A DNA stretch of 64,000 bases, taken from positions 1,426,001-1,490,000 of the forward strand of contig NZ_CANMRL010000001.1 in assembly GCF_947500255.1 (NCBI RefSeq), read 5' to 3'. Below the pieces are notes generated by a model that was not told the origin of the DNA, made no database searches, and saw only the letters and a program-made list of their open reading frames with translations. This DNA comes from an uncultured Psychroserpens sp. (GTDB taxonomy: Bacteria > Bacteroidota > Bacteroidia > Flavobacteriales > Flavobacteriaceae). Both the position numbers and the translations under genes were made by a program. This document shows, piece by piece, positions 42,958-52,571 of this stretch; within the stretch, counting starts at the first letter, position 1, and each line of letters opens with the position of its first letter.

Positions 42958-45357
42958 TTAATTTTCTTCAGAAGTATCGTCTTCCTCTGGAATAATATTT
43001 ATAGAAGGTTCACGCATGACTTCCTTATTAGCAATACTTCGTTCTAGTGACAACAGTAACGATGGAAGTAGGAGTAAATTAGACAACATAGCAAATAGTA
43101 AAGTTGCTGAGACTAATGCACCTAAAGCAACTGTTCCTCCAAAACTTGATGTTGTAAATACAATGAATCCAAAAAACAAAACGATTGACGTGTAGAACAT
43201 ACTCACACCAGTTTCTCGTAATGCTCTATAAACAGATTTACGTATTTTCCAATGGTTCGCTTGCAGCTCTTGTCTATATTTTGCCAAAAAGTGAATAGTA
43301 TCATCTACCGAAATTCCGAATGCAATACTAAATACTAAAATTGTTGATGGTTTAATAGGAACACCTAAATAGCCCATAAGCCCTGCTGTAATTACGAGTG
43401 GTAATACATTAGGGATTAGCGAAACTATAATCATCCTAACAGATCTAAACATGTAGGCCATGAATATAGAGATCAATAAAATTGCTAGCGATAATGAAAT
43501 GGCTAAGTTTTTTACGAGGTATTTTGTGCCTTTCTGAAAGACAAGTGCTTTCCCTGTCATGATGACGTCGTAGCGATCTTTTGGTTGAAATGTTTTATCA
43601 ATTTTAGTCTGAAGGTCTTCTTGAATACGTTCCATTTTATCCGTACCAATGTCCTTCATAAACGTAGTGATGCGTGCATATTGTCCAGTACTATCTACAA
43701 AGTTTTTTAACAGATCAACATCTGAAGACGAGTTTTTTGCATAAGACAGGATAAAACTATTTTCTTGGCTGGTGGGTAATTGGTAATATTTAGGATTACC
43801 ATTGTAATACGCTTGCTTACTATATTTTACCAAACTTACCACAGAAATCGGGCGAGACAGTTCGGGGATTTCATCGATAAGATCCTCTAACTTCTCCATT
43901 TTTTTTAGTGTACTCAATTTCATGACACCTTTTTTGCGTTTGGTGTCAATCATAATCTCGAGAGGCATAATGCCATCAAATTCCTCTTCAAAGAATCGAA
44001 TATCTTTAAAAAAGGCTTTCTCTTTTGGCATGTCTTCTATAAGGCTTCCTGAGATTTCAATTTTATAAATTCCAATAATACTTGCAATAATAAGCACTAA
44101 TGAGGTTACGTAAATAGCAATCTTCTGTTCTCTCACCATACGCTCGATCCAATTTACAAAACCACCTATCCAACGTTTGTTTAAATGTTCTAAGTGTCGG
44201 TCTTTAGGATAAGGTAAAAAGGTGTAAATAATTGGAATAACTAATAGACAAAGAATGAAAATGGCAAGAATACTTAGAGACGCAACAATACCAAATTCTT
44301 TTAAAAGTTTGCTTTCGGTTAAAATAAAAGTAGCAAAACCAGACGCTGTAGTCACATTGGTCATCAAGGTCGCATTTCCAATTTTGGTAATTACACGTTG
44401 TAATGACTTAACTTTATTACCATGAAGTTTTACTTCGTGCTGATATTTGTTGATAAGGAAAATACAATTAGGTATTCCAATAACAATAATTAGTGGTGGA
44501 ATTAAAGCGGTAAGAACCGTAATTTCATAATTTAGCAATCCTAAAATTCCGAAGGTCCACATCACACCAACACAAACCACGATTAATGAGATAAAGGTTG
44601 CTCTAAATGATCTAAAGAAGAAAAAGAAAATTAGAGATGTGACACCCAAAGCCAAACCTATAAATAGACCTATTTCATCGACGATATTTTGAGAATTAAG
44701 TGTACGTATGTATGGCATACCAGAAATTCTGACATCTAAATCATTGGCATCTTTAAAGGCTTTAATTTTTTTATCAAGCGTTAGCATGATAAAATCTTTT
44801 CTAGCTGCCGTATTTACAATCTCTTTTTTAAGATAGATTGCGGTTCTAATAGTACCAGTTTCGGTATTGAATAAGAAATTATCATAGAAAGGATATTTCT
44901 TAAATAGTTCATCTTGCAGGGTTTTGATTTGCTCTTGAGATGAAACAGAATCTTTGATAAATGGAACTAGATCAAATTTTTCGGCATTGTCATTTTTGAC
45001 TAGTTTTTGTAAATCATTTATAGAAACTACTGTTTCAACTTCATCATAGGCTTTAAAATCTTCTGAGAGTTGGTTCCAAGCATTTAGTTTGTCAACTGTA
45101 AATAATGTGGAGTCTTTGACACCAAGCACAATGAGGTTGCCCTCTTCTCCAAAGATCTCAAGAAATTTGTTGTAGGTAACATTAATGTCGTCGTCGTCTG
45201 GAAGTAAGTTGGCCTCAGTGTAAGTAAAACGCATGTTATTCCACTGAGAGCTAAAGAAAAGGGTTGCTAAAATAATGGCAATAAGAATACCAATTTTATT
45301 GCGCAAAATAAGTCGCGCAACAACTTCCCAAAAATTCTTAGTAAACAATTTAAACAT
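42958..45357 (-). CDS. MMPL-type RND exporter, 799 aa
   Basis: The protein has two repeats, each with one helix, a periplasmic loop and a five-helix block, about 12 helices in all. The sterol-sensing-like blocks include LTALIPPLIIVIGIPNCIFLINKYQHE in the first and ILVFSIAFGISVDDTIHFLAKYR in the second, with the conserved Asp pair of RND proteins. At about 800 aa it belongs with the 'hydrophobe' RND family (MMPL, HpnN, lipid export) rather than with AcrB. No adaptor or channel gene is nearby. The substrate is perhaps a lipid, by family only. Confidence 0.88.
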   Translation of the reverse strand: MFKLFTKNFWEVVARLILRNKIGILIAIILATLFFSSQWNNMRFTYTEANLLPDDDDINVTYNKFLEIFGEEGNLIVLGVKDSTLFTVDKLNAWNQLSEDFKAYDEVETVVSINDLQKLVKNDNAEKFDLVPFIKDSVSSQEQIKTLQDELFKKYPFYDNFLFNTETGTIRTAIYLKKEIVNTAARKDFIMLTLDKKIKAFKDANDLDVRISGMPYIRTLNSQNIVDEIGLFIGLALGVTSLIFFFFFRSFRATFISLIVVCVGVMWTFGILGLLNYEITVLTALIPPLIIVIGIPNCIFLINKYQHEVKLHGNKVKSLQRVITKIGNATLMTNVTTASGFATFILTESKLLKEFGIVASLSILAIFILCLLVIPIIYTFLPYPKDRHLEHLNKRWIGGFVNWIERMVREQKIAIYVTSLVLIIASIIGIYKIEISGSLIEDMPKEKAFFKDIRFFEEEFDGIMPLEIMIDTKRKKGVMKLSTLKKMEKLEDLIDEIPELSRPISVVSLVKYSKQAYYNGNPKYYQLPTSQENSFILSYAKNSSSDVDLLKNFVDSTGQYARITTFMKDIGTDKMERIQEDLQTKIDKTFQPKDRYDVIMTGKALVFQKGTKYLVKNLAISLSLAILLISIFMAYMFRSVRMIIVSLIPNVLPLVITAGLMGYLGVPIKPSTILVFSIAFGISVDDTIHFLAKYRQELQANHWKIRKSVYRALRETGVSMFYTSIVLFFGFIVFTTSSFGGTVALGALVSATLLFAMLSNLLLLPSLLLSLERSIANKEVMREPSINIIPEEDDTSEEN

Positions 45358-45529
45358 GTGCCTTGTAAAAGAAGCGCAAAGTTAGGAAAAAGCAAGTGAT
45401 TGTGTGTAAAAAATAAGATTTATTAACACGTCTATTTTTTTTGAAAACATCTATAAATAGTATTCTTGATTTAACATTTCGATATTTGAATAATAGTGGA
45501 AATATATATAACTTGAAATAAAAATTGAA

Positions 45530-48262
45530 TTGTATAGAATTTACGTTTTTAAATTGCGGGTTTTAGTGTTGTTTTTGCTGTTGCTCACAACCAATTTGTT
45601 GGCGCAAACTAGTAAATCATACATGCATAATTCGTTGGCTGAAAAGGTGTACTTACAGTTTGATAATACCGTTTACACAACTGACAAAACCATATGGTTT
45701 AAAGCTATTCTTATTAACGCTGGAACTCATCAGACGGCTTATTCTAGTGGTATTTTATACGTAGACTTAATAGATTCAAAACAACATATTGTTAATTCAA
45801 AACTCATTAAAATCAAAGATGGTATTGGAAATGGTCATTTTGAATTAGATAGAAGCTATGAACCAGGAATGTACTTGATTAGAGCTTATACCGAATGGAA
45901 TAAAAATTTCAATTCGGATTTTATCTTTGAAAAGGAAATTCAAATATTTTCTGAAAACAAAAACGACAAGTATCATAAGCCAATTCAAAATATTAGACGA
46001 GTAGATAGTAATGCAATTGCTCAGCGGTTTAAAGCCAATTTATATCCAAAACTAATTGACCCAGATCATAAAAAAAGTTTAATGGTTTTTGTTACACAAG
46101 ATGATCAAATAGATACGCTTATTTCGAATAGAGGAAAAGAGGATAGTTATGTTTTAGAATATGAGATTTCTAATCAATCTAAACGTGTTGAATTAAGTTT
46201 TTTAACCGATAATGAGCGTTCATATTCAACGTCGTTTTCGCCACAATTAGACTATATAGATTTACAATTTTTTCCTGAAAGTGGAAATCTTATAAGTGGT
46301 TTGTCTAATAGAGTGGGTTTCAAAGCAGTTGGAGCAGATGGTCGAGGTGTTTTTGTTGAAGGATATGTTTTGAATGAAACAAATGAAATTATAACATCGT
46401 TTAAGAGTAACACTTTGGGTATGGGAAGTTTTATATTAGAAGACGCATATAGCTCTGCACGATATAAGGTGCAACTCAAGTCCGATTATAATACTTCAGA
46501 GAACATATATTATTTACCGCAAGTAGTACAATCAGGTTATTTGATAAATGTTATTTCTAAAAAAGATAAAATCTATGTGGCTGCTAAAACTAACATTAAG
46601 GGTAATAATTCAATAGTTTTGAAAGGAATGTCTCGTGGGTTTGAATATTTGAAACAAGAGGCTACTTTAATTAATGGCAGTTTTATTTATGTGTTTCCAA
46701 AGAAATTATTTCCTGAAGGAATTATTGCTTTTACATTATTCGATAACACCAATGTACCTGTGGCAGAACGTTTGTTTTTCAATCATGATGTAAGTAAACG
46801 GTTAATGGTTAATTCGACATTTGACCAAAAAAATAGATACCAAAGAGATAAAATAGATTTAAGCATTTCAACTCAAATGCCAGATAAAATTCCAGTTAGT
46901 GCTAATGCTTCGGTGTTAGTATTAAATAAAGAAAACCTTGATAGTAATCATCAAAATATACAATCTTATTTTTTGTTGAGTTCTGATTTGAAAGGCCCTA
47001 TAGAAAATCCAAGGTTCTATTTTCAGGATGGACACATTGAAGATATTGATTTTTTGATGTTAACTCAGGGTTGGCGCAGATACAAATACCATGATCCTAT
47101 AAGAAAATTGAATTATAAACTCGAAAAAAACTTGAATGTTTCTGGAATTGTAACACCCAAAAACCCCAAAAATAAAAACAATCCTATAGAATTGATGTTA
47201 ATGACTTTCGATACGCAGCGCTCGGTTTATACAACAGATGTTGTAGCTCCTGGAAGTTTTGAGTTTCAACTAAATGATATATACGGACAGGAACAGGAAA
47301 TTGTAATTCAAGCTCTTGATAATACAAAAACAGATAAGAATGATTATAATGTAACTTTAAATAAGAAAACAGAACTTCCGATTGATTTTGTTTTAAATAC
47401 GATAAGCGGAGTTAAGGATAGTTTAGTGCAAAAAATTGTAGAAAAAAATAGAGCATTTAAAAACATACAGGAGGAATACTACTTTAATACGTTTGGTACA
47501 ACCAAGTTAGATGAAATTGTCATTAATGGTTATAAGATGACACCTCTTAGAAAAAAGATGGCTGACAATTATGGAAAGCCAAATGCAGTAATTGATGGTA
47601 AAGATTTAAGAGCAGCAGAAAGCGAACTATCAACAGGGCTTTTCAGCGTGCTTTTTAGTAGTAGTTTCAGAGATAAGATTATTATCACTAGAGGTGTTAC
47701 AGGAGGTCTTAGTGCGAAAACAGCTAAAGGAGGAAGAGGTCATACAACCTTATTTGTTGTAGATGGAGAGCCAGTGACCGAAGTCAATATGCCATTGCTT
47801 CAATATTTGTTGGTAGATGAGATTACGAGTGTAGAGGTTATTGATAACCCAAGAAAATTAAAAAAGCTATACAGCATTGTTATGTCTGCGCCTCCACCAC
47901 ACGGTCGTTTAGAGGGCAGTATTATATCTATTTATACACGTTCTGGCAAAGGTATATTTGGTGCTATTAGAGCTTCAGAAGAGAAATTAGAGTTAAATAT
48001 GATACCTGTGTTTTCTATTGAAAAAGAATTTTATGTACCTAAACACGATTCTAATCATGTTTATGATTTGTCTGTTCCTGATTTTCGGTCTACTATCTTC
48101 TGGGAACCACAGTTAATAATAGATGATAAAGGTGTACAAAATATCAGTTATTATCATTCGGATAATATAGGAACCTTTCAAATTATTATTGAAGCCATTT
48201 CTAAAACAGGCGAAATAGGATATCAGGTCCTTAGTTATACTGTCGAAGAGCGTACTAATTGA
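45530..48262 (+). CDS. MG2/TonB-plug domain surface protein, 910 aa, TTG start
   Basis: No in-frame ATG is present before the signal peptide, so the start is the TTG at 45530, giving MYRIYVFKLRVLVLFLLLLTT and cleavage after LLAQ near residue 26. The N-terminal part resembles the MG2 strand domain of alpha-2-macroglobulins (EKVYLQFDNTVYTTDKTIWFKA). The region at about residues 655-810 is a TonB-receptor-like plug (LDEIVINGYKMTPLR, TLFVVDGEPVTEV, EITSVEVIDNPRKLKKL). No barrel follows; the protein ends after a short beta domain. Such proteins are common in Bacteroidota but without a settled function. It is convergent with a barrel-only gene. Confidence 0.75.
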   Translation: MYRIYVFKLRVLVLFLLLLTTNLLAQTSKSYMHNSLAEKVYLQFDNTVYTTDKTIWFKAILINAGTHQTAYSSGILYVDLIDSKQHIVNSKLIKIKDGIGNGHFELDRSYEPGMYLIRAYTEWNKNFNSDFIFEKEIQIFSENKNDKYHKPIQNIRRVDSNAIAQRFKANLYPKLIDPDHKKSLMVFVTQDDQIDTLISNRGKEDSYVLEYEISNQSKRVELSFLTDNERSYSTSFSPQLDYIDLQFFPESGNLISGLSNRVGFKAVGADGRGVFVEGYVLNETNEIITSFKSNTLGMGSFILEDAYSSARYKVQLKSDYNTSENIYYLPQVVQSGYLINVISKKDKIYVAAKTNIKGNNSIVLKGMSRGFEYLKQEATLINGSFIYVFPKKLFPEGIIAFTLFDNTNVPVAERLFFNHDVSKRLMVNSTFDQKNRYQRDKIDLSISTQMPDKIPVSANASVLVLNKENLDSNHQNIQSYFLLSSDLKGPIENPRFYFQDGHIEDIDFLMLTQGWRRYKYHDPIRKLNYKLEKNLNVSGIVTPKNPKNKNNPIELMLMTFDTQRSVYTTDVVAPGSFEFQLNDIYGQEQEIVIQALDNTKTDKNDYNVTLNKKTELPIDFVLNTISGVKDSLVQKIVEKNRAFKNIQEEYYFNTFGTTKLDEIVINGYKMTPLRKKMADNYGKPNAVIDGKDLRAAESELSTGLFSVLFSSSFRDKIIITRGVTGGLSAKTAKGGRGHTTLFVVDGEPVTEVNMPLLQYLLVDEITSVEVIDNPRKLKKLYSIVMSAPPPHGRLEGSIISIYTRSGKGIFGAIRASEEKLELNMIPVFSIEKEFYVPKHDSNHVYDLSVPDFRSTIFWEPQLIIDDKGVQNISYYHSDNIGTFQIIIEAISKTGEIGYQVLSYTVEERTN

Positions 48263-48263
48263 G

Positions 48264-49541
48264 CTATAGACTCACGTTAAAGGTAAACTTGGCCGCAAAA
48301 TTATCGGCCCATGACGGCAGGTGATAACCACCATAACGATAGGCAAAACTTAGTCCGAAACCAAAAAGAAGTTTGTTTAGCTCAATGCCAGCTTCAGAAT
48401 ACCCCTTAGACAGGGTGTTAAATTCTATACTTTCATGACGTTCAATATTACTCATATCACCAATAGCAAATCTGGAAATAAGGACAAGTTGCGGTCTGTA
48501 GCGTTCTGTAATTTTAAAAGGTCTCACAAAGTGTTTGAGTTGTAATGTTGTAAAACGATCAGAAAAGAATTCGTTAAAATACATGGTTTCAAAACTGTTG
48601 ATTCCTGCTACAGAAAAACGTTGTAAAACAGTCTCTTTGGTAATGTTATTAGGATAGGCGTGGTATAGATGTGTTAAGGGCGTATTTCCTAAGGCTAGAC
48701 CAGAAGTTAAAATGGCTTCGGTAAAAACTTTGTCATTAAATATAAATCGATGTACAGTTCTAAAGTCAGTTTTGAAAAAATTAAAGTCACCTTTTAAAAC
48801 ATTTCTAAAACCTTGTGTCAATTGCAATGAGAATTTAGGATAACCACTTTTGGTTTCTTTGACTTGACCATCGTTGAGTTCAAAATTACTAAAAGGACTC
48901 CATTGCAAAGATACTTTTGCAGTACTTAGGTCAAAGGTTTCATAAGAGGTGTCATCAATGGTATAAAAATAATTATATGTTGGATTGATCTTACTTATGG
49001 AAAATTCAGCTTCAGATAACAAATGATTTGAAAATTGATGTTCAATACCAACAGCTTTTGTAATGTGTTTATGGAAAAGATCAATGTTTAATAATCGTGG
49101 CTCGAAAAACGAAAAAAAGCGCTTGTCTGTTAAAAATGTTGAGCTACCTGTTTCCTGTAAATCATCAGTATAGGATATATTTATCCATGTGTCTGTATCT
49201 TTATTTGCCCTAAAGCCTCCACCAATTTTATATTTAAATCGATGATCTCTAAAGCCATAAACCACATAACTATTGATGCGATATTTTTCAGAAAACCCGT
49301 CATTAGTCTCACCGCCAAGTCCCGTTCTAAATCCTTCATACTGATTAAATTTTATCAAGTATTTTAAGTCTATATTTAGAAATTTAGTAGGAAAAAAGCC
49401 GTTACCTAATTGTTTTAGAAATTCCCTTTTGTTTATAGAGTCGTTTTTAACTTTTGTAGAATCGTTATCAGATGTCGGATTTTGTGAATGTAATGCACAA
49501 GTAAATAGCGTAACAAAAATTAGGCAAAAAGTCTTATGCAT
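48264..49541 (-). CDS. DUF5686-like outer-membrane barrel protein, 425 aa
   Basis: The signal peptide MHKTFCLIFVTLFTCALHSQ is followed by a short linker and a barrel with YEGFRTGLGGETNDGFSEKY, YVVYGFRDHRFKYKIGGGF and FGFGLSFAYRYGGYHLPSWA. These match the C-terminal barrel of DUF5686 proteins. The family usually has about 800 aa with an N-terminal CarboxypepD_reg-like domain; here that part is missing, so this is a barrel-only form. It ends FTFNVSL. It is convergent with the MG2/plug protein, with a single base between stop codons. The function is unknown. Confidence 0.75.
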   Translation of the reverse strand: MHKTFCLIFVTLFTCALHSQNPTSDNDSTKVKNDSINKREFLKQLGNGFFPTKFLNIDLKYLIKFNQYEGFRTGLGGETNDGFSEKYRINSYVVYGFRDHRFKYKIGGGFRANKDTDTWINISYTDDLQETGSSTFLTDKRFFSFFEPRLLNIDLFHKHITKAVGIEHQFSNHLLSEAEFSISKINPTYNYFYTIDDTSYETFDLSTAKVSLQWSPFSNFELNDGQVKETKSGYPKFSLQLTQGFRNVLKGDFNFFKTDFRTVHRFIFNDKVFTEAILTSGLALGNTPLTHLYHAYPNNITKETVLQRFSVAGINSFETMYFNEFFSDRFTTLQLKHFVRPFKITERYRPQLVLISRFAIGDMSNIERHESIEFNTLSKGYSEAGIELNKLLFGFGLSFAYRYGGYHLPSWADNFAAKFTFNVSL

Positions 49542-49569
49542 GTAATCGTTAATATGTTTAGGATTAATA

Positions 49570-49601
49570 AAAAAAGCGACGTTGTGTTAGTCGCTTTTTT
49601 G
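49570..49601. terminator. Bidirectional intrinsic terminator next to frr
   Basis: AAAAAAGCGAC-GTTGTGTTA-GTCGCTTTTTT is a perfect stem with A-run and T-run. It lies 5 bp after the frr stop codon (minus strand) and would end the pyrH-frr transcript. Confidence 0.9.
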
Positions 49602-49605
49602 AATG

Positions 49606-50160
49606 TTATACTGTCATGATTTCATTATCTTTGACATCAAAAGTATCGTCTATTTTCTTAACGTACTTGTCTGTCATTTGTTGTATGTCAATTTCAGCAT
49701 TTTTTTGCTGATCTTCTGAGACATCAAGATCCTTAATTTCATTGTTTGCATCTTTACGTGCATTTCTAACACCAACTTTTGCATCTTCAGCTTCCGCTTT
49801 TGCCTGCTTGGACAAGTCACGTCTACGCTCTTCTGTTAAAGGAGGAACATTGATTATTATTGATTCACCATTACTCATCGGGTTAAACCCTAAATTTGCA
49901 ACCATGATGCCACGTTCAATCTCTTGAAGCATGCTTTTTTCCCAAGGTTGAACTGTAATAGTTCTACCATCAGGTGTATTGACGTTGGCTACTTGATTTA
50001 AAGGTGTTTGAGTGCCGTAATAGTCTACCATTACACTTCCCAACATCGATGGACTAGCTTTACCAGCTCGAATATTTACAAATTGCTTTTCAAGGTGCTT
50101 TATTGCAGCATCCATAGCTTCTTGAGCTGTATCTAATATAAATTTTATGTCTTCGTTCAT
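49606..50160 (-). CDS. frr: Ribosome recycling factor
   Basis: A 184-aa protein that splits post-termination ribosomes together with EF-G. Visible features are the helical domain I start (AQEAMDAAIKHLEKQFVNIRAGKASPSML), domain II with VDYYGTQTPLNQVANV, and the conserved end of domain I, LTEERRRDLSKQAKAEAEDAKVGVRNARKDA. The length equals the family norm. The gene lies 50 bp downstream of pyrH, an order found in many bacteria, and a terminator follows. Confidence 0.97.
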   Translation of the reverse strand: MNEDIKFILDTAQEAMDAAIKHLEKQFVNIRAGKASPSMLGSVMVDYYGTQTPLNQVANVNTPDGRTITVQPWEKSMLQEIERGIMVANLGFNPMSNGESIIINVPPLTEERRRDLSKQAKAEAEDAKVGVRNARKDANNEIKDLDVSEDQQKNAEIDIQQMTDKYVKKIDDTFDVKDNEIMTV

Positions 50161-50210
50161 AGTTTAAAAACTTTAATTCGTAAAATGCTTACCAAAAAAT
50201 AAGCCAAACA

Positions 50211-50918
50211 TTATAAATTAACTTTAGTTCCTATATTTTCTCCGGATACTACTTTCAATAAATTCCCTTTTTTGTTCATATCAAAAACGATAATTGGAAG
50301 TTTATTTTCCTGACTCAATGTGAATGCTGTCGTATCCATGACTTTTAGTCCTTGACGTAGCACATCATCAAATGTAATATGATCAAATTTGATAGCATCT
50401 GCATTTTTCTCTGGGTCATCATTATAGATACCATCAACACGTGTTCCTTTTAAAATAACATCTGCTTCAATTTCAATAGCTCTTAAAACCGCTGCAGAAT
50501 CTGTAGTAAAATAAGGATTTCCAGTTCCTCCACCAAAAATAACTACACGACCTTTATTAAGATGACTCATTGCTTTTCTTCTAATAAAGGGTTCTGCTAC
50601 TTCATTAATTTTAATCGCAGTTTGTAAACGGGTTTTTACACCAGCATCTTCTAAAGCATTTTGCAAAGCTAAGCCGTTAATTACGGTTGCGAGCATTCCC
50701 ATATGGTCACCTTGAACACGATCCATTCCATTCATCGCACCAGCTACACCCCTAAAAATATTTCCACCACCGATTACAATGGCTACTTCAACGCCAAGAT
50801 CGGTAATTTCTTTAATATCTTTAGCATATTCTCCCAGACGTTCTGGATCAATTCCATATTGACGAGAACCCATTAGAGCTTCACCAGATAATTTAAGTAG
50901 GATTCTTTTGTATTTCAT
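50211..50918 (-). CDS. pyrH: UMP kinase
   Basis: A 235-aa enzyme that phosphorylates UMP to UDP in pyrimidine synthesis. Family marks are [14 protein letters not shown] at the start, [32 protein letters not shown] and [13 protein letters not shown] -7-like TATATTTG lies upstream on the minus strand. It heads the pyrH-frr operon. The usual neighbours tsf and rpsB lie close by but are separated by the serine protease gene on the other strand. Confidence 0.97.
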   Translation of the reverse strand: MKYKRILLKLSGEALMGSRQYGIDPERLGEYAKDIKEITDLGVEVAIVIGGGNIFRGVAGAMNGMDRVQGDHMGMLATVINGLALQNALEDAGVKTRLQTAIKINEVAEPFIRRKAMSHLNKGRVVIFGGGTGNPYFTTDSAAVLRAIEIEADVILKGTRVDGIYNDDPEKNADAIKFDHITFDDVLRQGLKVMDTTAFTLSQENKLPIIVFDMNKKGNLLKVVSGENIGTKVNL

Positions 50919-51120
50919 TTCTTATATTGAAAGTTTAGCAAATATAATCATTATTGTAATTTAGAAAAGTAGAATTGGGATATAAAAAAATACCTGTGAA
51001 AATGACAATTACTTTTATGAACTTATGAAAAGACAGTAATTTTGTATTGATTATGAGCAATTTAATTTTCGTAACATAAATAATTTTCGTTTTTTTATAA
51101 AGTATTCTATACCAGCTATT

Positions 51121-52515
51121 ATGAAAAATAGAGTGTTTCTTTTACTTTTCTCCTTTGTTTTAATTTTTTCATGTAGAGAACCTGCACCTAAAGGATTGGA
51201 CACTAAACTTATTGCCGCCGAATATTACAAAGGCGTTGTGAAAATAATTATGCTTGATCCAGAATTAGAAAAAGAAAAGCCTGGTAAAGGTTATTTAAGT
51301 AGAGGTTCTGGTTTTATCGTGACCAAAGACGGTTATGTTTTTACTAATAAGCATGTAGTGGAAACAGCTGTTAAAGGTTATTTAGACTACGACTATAATG
51401 TTGGTAAAACCAAAAAATCTAAAATTGATGTATATTCTGAAGACATTGTAAATGATAAGAATTTAGTTAAAGTTTATCGAGTTGGACATACAGTTCCTGT
51501 AATTCAGGTGTTTAATGGGAAGAGTGAAAACGACTATAAATTATATAAAGCTAAGGTTGTTTCAATAGGAGCAGGTGCTTTTGATGGCGCACTATTAAAA
51601 ATAGTTAGTGATTTAAATGATAATCCAGTAAGCATGAATTTTACCAAGCTTCCTGTTGGAAATTCTGATACGGTATCACAAGGAGAAAAATTATGTGTGT
51701 TTGGATATCCAGCACAATTTCAAGGCTCAGCAGATCTAATGTTAAGAGATTTAAGCACCCTAAGTGTTGGTATTATGAGTGGTAATGATTTTGTGTTTAA
51801 TTCTGATTATGGGTATATTAAAACTGATGCTGAAATTCACCCTGGAAATAGCGGAGGGCCTGTTTTTGATGAGAATAATAAAGTTATTGGAATTGCGACA
51901 GCTAAAGGAAATAAAACAGGAATTGGACTTGTAGGTGGTATTAATGGAATGTACTATATTTCTGCTATTGATAATAAAGCTCACACAAAATTAATTGCAG
52001 ATGGGTTAACATTACCTAATCGTTCATCATCAATAAATACAATTAAAGGGGATAAACAATTAACAAAAACCAAAGCACAGATTAATGCGGCAATAGCTTT
52101 ACGAGTTAAAAAGGAGAATGACCTAAAGAAACCACCTTCTAATTATGTGTCTTATTTAAGTTCTAAGGTGTTTTTCTCAAATGTTTCTGCAAAAAAGAAT
52201 AATAACCTAATACCAGATGCCTCTAAACGATACTCTAGTTTTACAATAGACAAGTCTTTGGGAGGAGTAATTTGGATATATGTTGAAAATAAGCCTTATA
52301 AACTAGGAACAGACAGAATGAAAGTCTATGTAGATTTAATGGATGAAAATGGCAATTATAAACAAGTTAAAACCTTTAATGTCACTGAAGTTAACAGCAG
52401 TTCATCTATAACACATTTCTCCAATTCATTTTACAAATCGGGTAAGTATAAAATCAGTGTTTATTCTGATACTAAACTTATAAACTCTGGATATATGACA
52501 CTTTCTTATAAATAA
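51121..52515 (+). CDS. Trypsin-like serine protease lipoprotein
   Basis: A 464-aa protein with a lipoprotein signal peptide (LIFSCREP, Cys18). The protease domain (about residues 35-290) has the full triad: His78 in TNKHVV, Asp155 in FDGALLK and Ser244 in GNSGGP, with SRGSGFIVTKDGYV before the His. It looks like the DegP/HtrA type without a clear PDZ domain. The C-terminal region (about 350-464) is a beta-rich domain (GGVIWIYVENKPYKLG) of unknown role. The protein likely faces the periplasm or the cell surface. It is a single gene between pyrH and tsf. Confidence 0.85.
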   Translation: MKNRVFLLLFSFVLIFSCREPAPKGLDTKLIAAEYYKGVVKIIMLDPELEKEKPGKGYLSRGSGFIVTKDGYVFTNKHVVETAVKGYLDYDYNVGKTKKSKIDVYSEDIVNDKNLVKVYRVGHTVPVIQVFNGKSENDYKLYKAKVVSIGAGAFDGALLKIVSDLNDNPVSMNFTKLPVGNSDTVSQGEKLCVFGYPAQFQGSADLMLRDLSTLSVGIMSGNDFVFNSDYGYIKTDAEIHPGNSGGPVFDENNKVIGIATAKGNKTGIGLVGGINGMYYISAIDNKAHTKLIADGLTLPNRSSSINTIKGDKQLTKTKAQINAAIALRVKKENDLKKPPSNYVSYLSSKVFFSNVSAKKNNNLIPDASKRYSSFTIDKSLGGVIWIYVENKPYKLGTDRMKVYVDLMDENGNYKQVKTFNVTEVNSSSSITHFSNSFYKSGKYKISVYSDTKLINSGYMTLSYK

Positions 52516-52540
52516 AAAAACCTCTCAAATTAATGAGAGG
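52514..52540 (-). terminator. Intrinsic terminator of rpsB-tsf
   Basis: On the minus strand CCTCTCA-TTAATT-TGAGAGG is followed by TTTTTTT. It lies about 30 bp after the tsf stop codon, and its T-run touches the stop codon of the protease gene. Confidence 0.85.
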
Positions 52541-52571
52541 CTTCGTTTTATATTGAGAATAAAATAGATTA

